This document shows, in pieces, positions 44,964 through 52,289 of a DNA stretch of 64,000 nucleotides (within the stretch, counting starts at the first letter, position 1; each line of letters starts with the position of its first letter). The stretch is from Salinispirillum sp. LH 10-3-1. GTDB lineage: Bacteria > Pseudomonadota > Gammaproteobacteria > Pseudomonadales > Natronospirillaceae. The stretch covers positions 1,116,001-1,180,000 of the forward strand of contig NZ_CP101717.1 of the NCBI RefSeq assembly GCF_030643825.1, read 5' to 3'. Position numbers and translations under genes: made by a program. The notes beneath the pieces were generated by a model. It saw only the letters and a program-made list of their open reading frames with translations, ran no database searches and was not told the DNA's origin.

Positions 44964-46940
44964 ATGCGTGTAATTCCAATGGTAATCGCAGGTTTATTGA
45001 TTCTGGCGAATGGTTTGGGGGCCAGTGAGCGGCTTGGCCCGCTCGTCGTCACCGGGACGCGGACGGCAAAAAGTGTCGCCGAGTCCCCAGTGAAAGTTGA
45101 TGTGCTGACCCGTGAAGATTTGGCGGCGACCCAGCCCATAACCGTTGCTGAAGCATTGCAACACGTGTCCGGGCTGCAACTGAGCAGTATTCACGGCCGA
45201 GAAGGTCAGCAGGTGAGTTTGCAGGGGATGTCCGGTGATCAAGTTCTGGTGCTGGTGGATGGTCGGCCGATCACGGCTTCAACCGGTTCGACGGTCAACC
45301 TGTCGACCCTGAGTACGCAAAATATTGAGCGCATTGAAATTGTGCGCGGTGCGACTTCGGCACTGTACGGCAGCGACGCGATGGGGGGTGTGGTCAACAT
45401 CATTACCCGGCAGCCTGAACGGCCTGAGCTCGTGGTGCGCTGGCAGGGGCGCAACTTCGAACGGCAGAACACCAACAAGGCATGGCTTGGTGTGTTGGCT
45501 GACCAGTCACTGGGCGCCTCGATGGGTTGGCGCAATGAGCGCTGGTCGTCCGCCACTGATGTTACGTACCGCTTGAGCACCGGCTCGGACCGCGATGCCG
45601 CCAGCTACACTCAGGATACCTTCACGGGGCGTCGCATCAGCCTGGCTCACACTATGGGCTATCACTGGACAGATGGCGCCCTATTGTTCGATACCACGGG
45701 CTATTTCACCGACCTCTACCGTCCCGTCAGTCAGAACGGCACCGCCTTCCGCTACACCGACGACACACAGCAGATTGCGGTGGGGGCTGAGCTGCGTAAC
45801 CGCTTTGGCGCGCTGGCAAGTACCACGCAGCTAAAAGGAGAGTGGTTTGACCAGACCACCACGCAAAATGCGGTGTTCACCGACAGGGTAGAGCAAACCC
45901 GCAACGGTGTTATGCACAGTGGATTCTTTGCCCAACAATGGGATTTACAGGCGGGAGAACACTTGCTAACGCTGGGGGGCGATTATCGCTTGAACACGCT
46001 CACCCAAACGCAGACCAAGGAGGCGTTGGATGGCACCTCCTCAACTCAGGTCGAAGTCGACGACAAACAGCAACAGTCCGCTGCGCTCTATGTGCAAGAC
46101 GACTTCTTTCTGACCGATACCTTGGAGTTGTTGCCGGGCTTACGCGCCCAGTGGGATGACGGCTTCGGCTTTTTCGCAGCCCCCAAATTCAATCTACGCT
46201 GGGACCCAGACGCTCTGCAGCAACCGAGCTTCGATGGGCATGTACGCGCCGGGCTGGGGTTGGGTTATCGAGTGCCTAATCTTAAGGAGCGTTATTACTT
46301 CTTTGATCACGCCCAGTTTGGCTACCGTGTGGAAGGTAATCCGGACTTATCTCCCGAGCGGAATCTGTCTTGGCAGTTGGGCTTGAAGTTAGAGGGAGGG
46401 CGATGGGATCTGGACATCAGCGGATTCCTAAATCAGGCGCAGCAGTTGATCGTTACGGAACAAGACGACGAACTGAGCCTGCAAGAGGGGCTTGATGTGT
46501 ACCGTTATCAAAACGTTGAGCGCGCCGAGCTAATGGGCATTGATGTGGAATTCACGCGCCAGCTTGGCAGCGCACCGCATCGGGTCAGTGTGGCCTACAA
46601 CGGGTTGCACGCTGTGGACACGGACAGTGGTTTGTATTTACCGGGGCGCACGCCGCATATGATCACGGCCAGTGTGGATCTGCGCTTGCATCGGTATTGG
46701 CAATGGCACACGTCAGCGCGTTACCGCAGCAACACCTGGTCAAATCGAGAAAATACCATAGAAACACCGGCGTGGATTGACCTCGATACCACCCTGCATT
46801 TTACACCCTACGCTCAGTCGCGCTTCTACGTGCGCGGCGTCAACTTGTTCAACCAATATCAGCCCATTCACGCCGAGCAGGACTTGCGGCCATTAACAGG
46901 GCGCCAGTGGGTGCTCGGCACGGAACTTCGACTTTTTTAA
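44964..46940 (+). CDS. hmuR: TonB-dependent heme/hemoglobin outer-membrane receptor
   Basis: 658 residues. A short signal peptide (to about residue 20) is followed by the plug domain (about 25-140). The plug has a TonB box candidate LGPLVVTGTRTAK, then ESPVKVDVLTREDLAATQ, and RGATSALYGSDAMGGVVNIITRQ, the plug end. A 22-strand barrel completes it, ending in a typical terminal aromatic (ELRLF). FRAP/NPNL motifs of the HmuR subfamily are represented only by a VPNLKERYYFFDHAQFGYRVEGNPDLSPE stretch, which is nevertheless characteristic of heme receptors. Start of a receptor-HmuY-TonB operon. Confidence 0.92.
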   Translation: MRVIPMVIAGLLILANGLGASERLGPLVVTGTRTAKSVAESPVKVDVLTREDLAATQPITVAEALQHVSGLQLSSIHGREGQQVSLQGMSGDQVLVLVDGRPITASTGSTVNLSTLSTQNIERIEIVRGATSALYGSDAMGGVVNIITRQPERPELVVRWQGRNFERQNTNKAWLGVLADQSLGASMGWRNERWSSATDVTYRLSTGSDRDAASYTQDTFTGRRISLAHTMGYHWTDGALLFDTTGYFTDLYRPVSQNGTAFRYTDDTQQIAVGAELRNRFGALASTTQLKGEWFDQTTTQNAVFTDRVEQTRNGVMHSGFFAQQWDLQAGEHLLTLGGDYRLNTLTQTQTKEALDGTSSTQVEVDDKQQQSAALYVQDDFFLTDTLELLPGLRAQWDDGFGFFAAPKFNLRWDPDALQQPSFDGHVRAGLGLGYRVPNLKERYYFFDHAQFGYRVEGNPDLSPERNLSWQLGLKLEGGRWDLDISGFLNQAQQLIVTEQDDELSLQEGLDVYRYQNVERAELMGIDVEFTRQLGSAPHRVSVAYNGLHAVDTDSGLYLPGRTPHMITASVDLRLHRYWQWHTSARYRSNTWSNRENTIETPAWIDLDTTLHFTPYAQSRFYVRGVNLFNQYQPIHAEQDLRPLTGRQWVLGTELRLF

Positions 46941-46958
46941 CAAAAGGATACTTTAACC

Positions 46959-48140
46959 ATGACTGTGAACAATACCTTGGGGCTACGAGCGGTTGGCGTA
47001 CTGCTGGCCTCGGCTACATTAACGGCGTGTTTGCCCGAAGAAGATGCACCAAACAGAAATGACGGCGACGATGACCGCTTTATGTCGATTCTGGTAGACG
47101 CCTCCAGTAATGCCGCTTTTCAGGGTGTGAACTTGGTGACGGGTGAGACGACGACGGACCTCGAAGGAGACGACTGGCACATCGCCTTACGGCGCTATAA
47201 CGGCGTCATTTTGAACGGAGGTTTGGTCGCGGGCAGTGGGTCAGTCAGTGCAGCCCTTGCACACGAGCAATCGGACTTCTACGACGGCTCAGGTGATCCT
47301 ATTGCCAGTACTTTCATCAATGCAACCGCAGAGGGCTATTTGGCCGATCTGTTGTACCCTTATGAAACCCACGACTTGGCGTTTGCGGGGGAGGCGTTTT
47401 TGCCGGCGTTTGGTGGTTGGCAGCAGTGGTCGACGTACAATCACCCAAGTGGCGGTTACGTGTACCCGAACAACCATCGTTATTGGGTGCTGCGCAGTTC
47501 CACCGGTGATCAATTTGCCGTCCGCCTGACCGGTACTGAGGCTTTGTTTTGGACACGCGACAGCAGCGCAGAGTTTGATGGCGCGGAAATCCAGCTCGGT
47601 GTTACGCCAATGTCGGCCAATGGCTCATTCAATTTGGGCAACGAAGCAACCGTCACCGCCCCCTTGGGTGTGGCGCGCGGTTCGGTTTATATCGATTTGG
47701 ACAACCTAAGCTTTACCACAACAGAGCAGGGCGGTTGGGACATTGAGTATCGGGTGGTCACTTCGACCAGCGGCTTTGGCTCCGGTGGCATAGGCGAATT
47801 GCGCCTGAACGGTGGCGTCACGGGAGACGCGGGTGTGGCTTTACAAGGGCCTTATACACAACAAGAGATCGAAGCCTTGGATGCATCCGGCTTCTACAGC
47901 TTCGGCTTTGTTAGTGACGCGTCGGGTAATGCTTTTGCTGAAAATGAATGGTTTGTTTACGGTATACCGGGCTATGGGTCAGGGCACTCGCTGGCGCCTA
48001 ACTTCCGAGTGTTTGCGGTAGACTTGGATGGCGACAGCGCGACTACGGATGATGTCTACATGGTGCAGGCGGTTAATTACTATCATCCCGATGCTGGCAC
48101 CAGTGGTTACATCACCTTGCGAGTACGGCAGCTCGACTGA
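46959..48140 (+). CDS. HmuY-family heme-binding lipoprotein
   Basis: 393 residues. The lipobox is LTAC (Cys about residue 23), so a lipid-anchored, likely outer-membrane or exposed protein. The body recalls HmuY: EGDDWHIALRRYNGVILNGG and the C-terminal DDVYMVQAVNYYHPDAG followed by SGYITLRVRQLD. It is about twice as long as the Porphyromonas protein. HmuY-like hemophores take heme from host or environmental proteins and hand it to the receptor, here the gene 18 bp upstream. The stop overlaps the tonB start (TGATG), so the two are coupled. Confidence 0.85.
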   Translation: MTVNNTLGLRAVGVLLASATLTACLPEEDAPNRNDGDDDRFMSILVDASSNAAFQGVNLVTGETTTDLEGDDWHIALRRYNGVILNGGLVAGSGSVSAALAHEQSDFYDGSGDPIASTFINATAEGYLADLLYPYETHDLAFAGEAFLPAFGGWQQWSTYNHPSGGYVYPNNHRYWVLRSSTGDQFAVRLTGTEALFWTRDSSAEFDGAEIQLGVTPMSANGSFNLGNEATVTAPLGVARGSVYIDLDNLSFTTTEQGGWDIEYRVVTSTSGFGSGGIGELRLNGGVTGDAGVALQGPYTQQEIEALDASGFYSFGFVSDASGNAFAENEWFVYGIPGYGSGHSLAPNFRVFAVDLDGDSATTDDVYMVQAVNYYHPDAGTSGYITLRVRQLD

Positions 48141-49009
48141 TGAACTCACCGGTGGACATGGCAGAGGCGAAGACGCCCGGCCGATCACGGCTGAACGTAG
48201 CATTGTTCTGGTCTCTGCTCGGGCATGCTGTGGCTGCCGGGGTGGTGTGGCAGTACAGTGGCACTTCGCCGCTGGCGGTGCCACACCACCTATCTCCACC
48301 CGTCCAAGTGGTTCAGCTGCGCACGGAAGCGCCGCCGCCAGCCGCTGTGCCGGTGGACTGGACCGCTGAACCGGCGGTGACTGCGGAGCAGGGCTGGCTG
48401 TTGCCAAGCCCTGCGCCATCCGAGGAAGAGATCGCCGAGGTTCATGAGTCGATCGAGTCCAGGGAACCGCCAGCACTTGCCGATCCAATTGAGCGCACTG
48501 AAACGGACGCCGCACGAGAGCAGGCCGACACCATAGCAGACGCTGTGCCTGAAAAGATCGCTCCGGACCCGCCAGAGTCAAGCATTGAACATGCACACAA
48601 CGAGCCGCTTGAAACTTACGCGGAGCAGCATGATAGGGCAGGGAGTGATGGCACTGAGCACGATACTGTGGATGTGGCGTGGGACCACACCATGGCCGCT
48701 GTGGTGGACGACGTAATGGCGACCTATCGCGCTGAATTGCAACGTGCTTTGCGCCGCGTGCAAACCTATCCGCGCCGTGCACAACGGCTCAATCTTGAGG
48801 GTGTTGCCCATGTGCGCTTTCACATTGACGCCGCTGAGGGCATCACCGCTGCAGAACTGGTGGTTTCTAGTGGTCATAGGGTATTGGATGATGCGGCGCG
48901 CACCATGTTGAGTTCGTTGACCGAATTACCGACTTTTCCAGCAGAATTGCAGGCTCGACAGATCCATGCTTTGAGCTTTGAGGTCCCCATTGAGTATCGC
49001 TTGAATTAG
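48140..49009 (+). CDS. tonB: energy transducer TonB
   Basis: 289 residues. N-terminal membrane anchor about residues 18-42, then a long Pro/Glu-rich periplasmic linker (about 55-190) and a C-terminal TonB domain. The C-terminal domain contains YPRRAQRLNLEGVAHVRFHID and ASGHRVLDDAA-like SSGHRVLDDAARTML, the usual contact region with the receptor TonB box. Coupled to hmuY by overlap. No exbB or exbD lies in the window, so it must borrow an ExbBD pair encoded elsewhere. Confidence 0.92.
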   Translation: MNSPVDMAEAKTPGRSRLNVALFWSLLGHAVAAGVVWQYSGTSPLAVPHHLSPPVQVVQLRTEAPPPAAVPVDWTAEPAVTAEQGWLLPSPAPSEEEIAEVHESIESREPPALADPIERTETDAAREQADTIADAVPEKIAPDPPESSIEHAHNEPLETYAEQHDRAGSDGTEHDTVDVAWDHTMAAVVDDVMATYRAELQRALRRVQTYPRRAQRLNLEGVAHVRFHIDAAEGITAAELVVSSGHRVLDDAARTMLSSLTELPTFPAELQARQIHALSFEVPIEYRLN

Positions 49010-49089
49010 TCGATAGGGTTCCAACAGTGATCCGATGCGCTATAGTGCGCTGTAATTACCTCCACTGCTCACTACGCCTGCGGGGACTC

Positions 49090-50133
49090 ATGCGCTTATT
49101 CAAACACGCAACATTGTTCGGTGTTGTAACTATCTCCTCATGGTCGGCGGTTCAAGCGTCCGACTTCATTATCTTGCCCGTCGTCGGCAGTCAGCCGGAT
49201 ACCGGATTACAATTGGGCGTTGCAGCCTTTTGGGAGAGCTCTCCAGAGCCCGATTCACTGGCGGCATCTGTATTTTTTATTGGTACCGCAAACAACCAGC
49301 AAGCGTTAGCGCTCGGTTTGCGTACGCCCGGCTTTATCGAAGGAAAGCAAGATGCCTTTGACTTTGGGGTACGCATTAGCCGTTTCCCTAATGAGTTCTA
49401 TGGCTATCAAGCGGAGTACATAGAAAACGGTGAAAAATACGACGACCTGTCACTAGAGCTACGGGCTGGTTGGTCGTACCCGTTGAACGATGTTTGGCGA
49501 GTCGGGGGCACCTTAATTACGGCATGGGCTGACATCGAATTTGAAAACCCTAATGACCCGTTGTTGAGCAATGCTGCTTGGACCGAAGGGGGGCAGGTTC
49601 AAGCGATTGAATTGTCCGTCACGCGGGACACGCGCGATGATCTGAGCTGGCCAACCGGTGGTACCTTCGCGGAAAATACCGTGACGCTGGGCCGCTCGGA
49701 TGATGCCGGGGTGTATTACACTACCTCAAAAAGCGGCGCAGTGTACTGGCAATCGCCCTTCCGCGTGATTCTGGCGTTGGGTGGACAGGTGCAGCACGCG
49801 TCAGCCGACACCCCCTTTGTTTACATGCCTACCCTCAACGGCAGTCAGTGGATGCGTGGCGTTGTGGACGGCCAGTATCGTCATCAATCCACCATCACCA
49901 GTCAACTGGAAGCACGCATTCCGCTGACGCGGCGCTTTGCCTCGTCGGTGTTTGTACATGCCGGGCAAGTGGGCGAAGCGCCCGCCGATTGGCTGGATAC
50001 TGATCTTAAAACAGGCTTTGGTACTGGCCTGCGCTATTCCATCAGTGACGAGCGGCGTTTGAATATCCGGGTCGATCTAGGGTGGGTGGACGGTCGCAGC
50101 GGCGTGGTCATCAACTTTGGCGAGGCATTCTGA
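49090..50133 (+). CDS. BamA/TamA-family outer-membrane barrel protein
   Basis: 347 residues from ATG 49090 (GGGGA upstream); an earlier GTG at 49027 gives 21 extra residues with no signal-peptide character. A signal peptide ends near VQAS (about residue 24). The rest is a 16-strand-like alternating barrel sequence with the bacterial surface antigen hallmarks SVTRDTRDDLSWPTGGTF and the C-terminal GLRYSISDERRLNIRVDLGWVDG. No POTRA domains precede the barrel, unlike BamA itself. Function unknown; possibly a small transporter or lipid-related barrel. Confidence 0.85.
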   Translation: MRLFKHATLFGVVTISSWSAVQASDFIILPVVGSQPDTGLQLGVAAFWESSPEPDSLAASVFFIGTANNQQALALGLRTPGFIEGKQDAFDFGVRISRFPNEFYGYQAEYIENGEKYDDLSLELRAGWSYPLNDVWRVGGTLITAWADIEFENPNDPLLSNAAWTEGGQVQAIELSVTRDTRDDLSWPTGGTFAENTVTLGRSDDAGVYYTTSKSGAVYWQSPFRVILALGGQVQHASADTPFVYMPTLNGSQWMRGVVDGQYRHQSTITSQLEARIPLTRRFASSVFVHAGQVGEAPADWLDTDLKTGFGTGLRYSISDERRLNIRVDLGWVDGRSGVVINFGEAF

Positions 50134-50163
50134 AGACCGGTATATCGGTGCTGCGACCCTGAC

Positions 50164-51078
50164 TTAGTCAAACGATAAGCCTGACTCACGGCGCAAATGC
50201 GTTAAGGCTTCCTGCTCTAACTGGCGTGCCCGTTCACGACTGATTCCTAATTGGTCGGCTATCTCGCGGTAGCCGACGCTGTCTCTTTGGTCTACGCCAT
50301 AGCGCAGCAGCAACACCTGCCTTAAACGCTCAGGCAGGCTGCGCAGTATTTCGGCCACCAAACGTTTATTGTCGACGGCCTCGTGCGGTTGGCGCGAAGA
50401 AGCGTGGTGGGCGTCCAGATTTATCTGTAAATCCGGATCATCCAGCGACAGGTTGTCGCGAAACAATGACGGCATATCGCTGGTGTCACCGTTCTCTAAT
50501 TGCGTCTTATGATCCTGATAGGCCTTGGTGATGGCGCTCAAAGGGGTGCGTACCGTCTGTGTCTTCTGTTTCAGCGCCAGCTTGATTGCTTGCTCAATCC
50601 AGAAATGCGCATACGTAGAAAAACGATAAGCTTTTCGCGGGTCGAAGAGGTCCACGGCGCGGATCAGGCCGACGTTCCCTTCCATGATCAGATCACCGTA
50701 TTCCAATGAATAGTTCGGGCGCCGATGCACTTGGCGAATAATAAGCCGTTGGTTGTGTAGCAGTATGCGTTGACGTACAGCCTGTAAGACCTTGTAACGC
50801 CGTCGTAAAACGGGGTTTGCCGTCAGCTGAGGCCGCTGCACCTCTAGCCAATGAGCGATGTTGTCATTCTCGGTGAACCAAAAGGGCTGGTCGTCCTGAA
50901 CCACGGCGTTGAGCCGGATGCGACACCGTTGCAAATAGCCTTCTTTTTTACCCGACCAGCATTGTAGTCGCACAACGCCACGCAGCAGCGACCACAGCAG
51001 GCGCTTCTGCTCATCATGGGGCAGGGCAGGATAATCATTAGCGATGTTTGAGTACCAAGCAGTGCGATCGTTTTTCAT
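50164..51078 (-). CDS. sigma-70 family RNA polymerase sigma factor (alternative)
   Basis: 304 residues from ATG 51076-51078; a TTG five codons upstream is possible. Region 2 is recognisable in HNQRLIIRQVHRRPNYSLEYGDLIMEGNVGLIRAVDLFDP then YRFSTYAHFWIEQAI, and region 4 in EILRSLPERLRQVLLLRYG and the HTH YREIADQLGISRERARQLE. There is no region 1.1, so it is not the housekeeping factor; length and regions are like RpoS/RpoH but the N-terminus is divergent. It is divergent from a MerR gene with only 91 bp between starts, so mutual control is likely. Confidence 0.9.
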   Translation of the reverse strand: MKNDRTAWYSNIANDYPALPHDEQKRLLWSLLRGVVRLQCWSGKKEGYLQRCRIRLNAVVQDDQPFWFTENDNIAHWLEVQRPQLTANPVLRRRYKVLQAVRQRILLHNQRLIIRQVHRRPNYSLEYGDLIMEGNVGLIRAVDLFDPRKAYRFSTYAHFWIEQAIKLALKQKTQTVRTPLSAITKAYQDHKTQLENGDTSDMPSLFRDNLSLDDPDLQINLDAHHASSRQPHEAVDNKRLVAEILRSLPERLRQVLLLRYGVDQRDSVGYREIADQLGISRERARQLEQEALTHLRRESGLSFD

Positions 51079-51089
51079 TAGATTCTGAA

Positions 51090-51155
51090 CCAATTACCTT
51101 TATAGGTACGTATGAGAAGAACGTGACAAAAGATCACTTATTTCTCATTAATTGG
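51090..51155. promoter_or_regulatory. divergent sigma factor/merR promoter region with inverted CCAATT/AATTGG boxes
   Basis: The 91-bp gap between the two divergent genes holds CCAATT at 51090-51095 and AATTGG at 51150-51155, reverse complements facing each other across 54 bp, and an ACCTTTATAGGT interrupted dyad at 51096-51107. These are candidate sites for the MerR-type regulator or the sigma factor. No strong sigma-70 -35/-10 pair is obvious. Confidence 0.35.
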
Positions 51156-51169
51156 ATTGAAACCGAGAC

Positions 51170-51994
51170 ATGGCCGAGACACTTTATTTCAGTATGGCGG
51201 AAGCCAGCCGTAGAACCAGTGTAGCGCCTGCAACCTTGCGCAAGTGGGCAGCTCGCTATGACATTGACGCTAGCCATCGTTCTGCAGGAGGTCATCGCCT
51301 GTATTCTGAGACAGACCTAGAGCGTTTGCGTTTGGTATCACAATTAAAGTCACGCGGTTGGGCGTTGGCGGACCTAGCAAATTTGGATATTGCTGAGTTA
51401 CGCAGCATGAACCCTTTGGATACCAAAGCGGACCTCCCAGGCAGCGTGTCGTTTTGCGGTATTCGCGTGGTGAGTGATTTTGCCTCTTGGTTTGGTCCGC
51501 GCGCGCGCATTCTGGAAGAGGTGGATGTTTCTTTGGCAACGGGTGTGTTGGTATGGGAGGTTGGGTCACTGAGTGATCAGCATGTGACACGAGCCCAGCG
51601 CTTAACCCGGTCGGGCGTGCCGGTGTTGTTGGTTTACCATTATGCATTGAACCGCCGTTTGCAGCAGTTGGCAGCGCAGGGTATCGAATCGGTATCAGGG
51701 CCATTGACGTGGTCTACGTTGATGCGTTGGCTATTGGGGCAAAGCCCGCAAAGTTCGTTCAGTGATGCGGAGTTGGTCCATTGGGCTAATACGCAGCCCG
51801 AATTGGAATGTGAATGCCCGCGACATGTGGCAACTATTTTGATTCAGCTGCGGGAGTTTGCGAAGTACAGTCAGCAGTGCAGTTTGGACAGCCCGGCACA
51901 GGGCGAGCTGCATCAGCGATTGTTTCATTGGACGCAGGCGGCGCAGTTGCCGTTGGAAGAAGCGCTGCGCGCGGTAATTGAAGAAGAGTCTTAG
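51170..51994 (+). CDS. MerR-family regulator with a long C-terminal sensor region
   Basis: 274 residues. The N-terminal winged HTH (FSMAEASRRTSVAPATLRKWAARYD, then AGGHRLYSETDLERL) is MerR-like and resembles the DNA-binding part of LitR/CarH. The C-terminal 200 residues have an alternating strand-helix pattern (SVSFCGIRVVSDFASWFG, ATGVLVWEVGSLSDQ, VPVLLVYHYALNRRLQQLAAQG) like a Rossmann or receiver fold, but the His of the cobalamin-binding DxHxxG motif is not present. A degenerate light- or redox-sensing MerR is possible. Divergent from the sigma factor gene. Confidence 0.82.
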   Translation: MAETLYFSMAEASRRTSVAPATLRKWAARYDIDASHRSAGGHRLYSETDLERLRLVSQLKSRGWALADLANLDIAELRSMNPLDTKADLPGSVSFCGIRVVSDFASWFGPRARILEEVDVSLATGVLVWEVGSLSDQHVTRAQRLTRSGVPVLLVYHYALNRRLQQLAAQGIESVSGPLTWSTLMRWLLGQSPQSSFSDAELVHWANTQPELECECPRHVATILIQLREFAKYSQQCSLDSPAQGELHQRLFHWTQAAQLPLEEALRAVIEEES

Positions 51995-52007
51995 TGGGTA
52001 ACGAGAA

Positions 52008-52080
52008 GGGCTCTCGGGGTATGCCTCCCGCGCTCCACGGCAGGCCTGAGAGTCGCGCTTTGAGGCATACACCCTGTGCC
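52008..52080. repeat. dispersed palindromic repeat, copy 2
   Basis: Related to 20742-20812 along its full length: GGGCTCTCGGGGTATGCC, CGCGCTCCACGGCAGGCC, then CGCGCTTTGAGGCATAC. The arms GGGTATGCCTC and GAGGCATACACC pair to form a hairpin. As in copy 1, it lies just past a plus-strand gene (the MerR regulator) that converges on a minus-strand gene (valS). Confidence 0.7.
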
Positions 52081-52101
52081 CTTCGGATAGATTACCGGTG
52101 A

Positions 52102-52139
52102 GCACTCTTCTTTAGAGCTGTTATAGGGCGGAAGAGTGC
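52102..52139. repeat. hairpin: perfect 9-bp inverted repeat
   Basis: GCACTCTTC at 52102-52110 is the exact reverse complement of GAAGAGTGC at 52131-52139, around a 20-base loop. It is one of three structured segments in the 295-bp convergent gap before valS; another inverted pair is GGGTAAC at 52169-52175 with GTTACCC at 52232-52238. No ORF with a ribosome site was seen in this gap. Confidence 0.55.
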
Positions 52140-52247
52140 AGCTTTATATCCAGGGATGGATGGTATGCGGGTAACGCACGACGGCATGGATGCCGGAGGT
52201 AGAGCAATGCAGGAGCAACGCCGAGGACGCAGTTACCCCGTCATCCG

Positions 52248-52284
52248 CCAGCCCCCTGCGCGAATCATTCGGCCAGGGGGCTGG
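52248..52284 (-). terminator. valS terminator hairpin (11-bp stem)
   Basis: CCAGCCCCCTG at 52248-52258 is an exact reverse complement of CAGGGGGCTGG at 52274-52284, immediately after the valS stop. There is no U tract on the transcribed strand, so it is either a weak intrinsic terminator, a processing stabiliser, or a part of the palindromic repeat cluster. Confidence 0.5.
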
Positions 52285-52289
52285 GCCTC

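Noticed and set aside
50164-51078. Assignment of the sigma factor as RpoS or RpoH
   Set aside because: Regions 2 and 4 are shared with both, but the N-terminus and the region after 2.4 fit neither well, so only the sigma-70 family is claimed.
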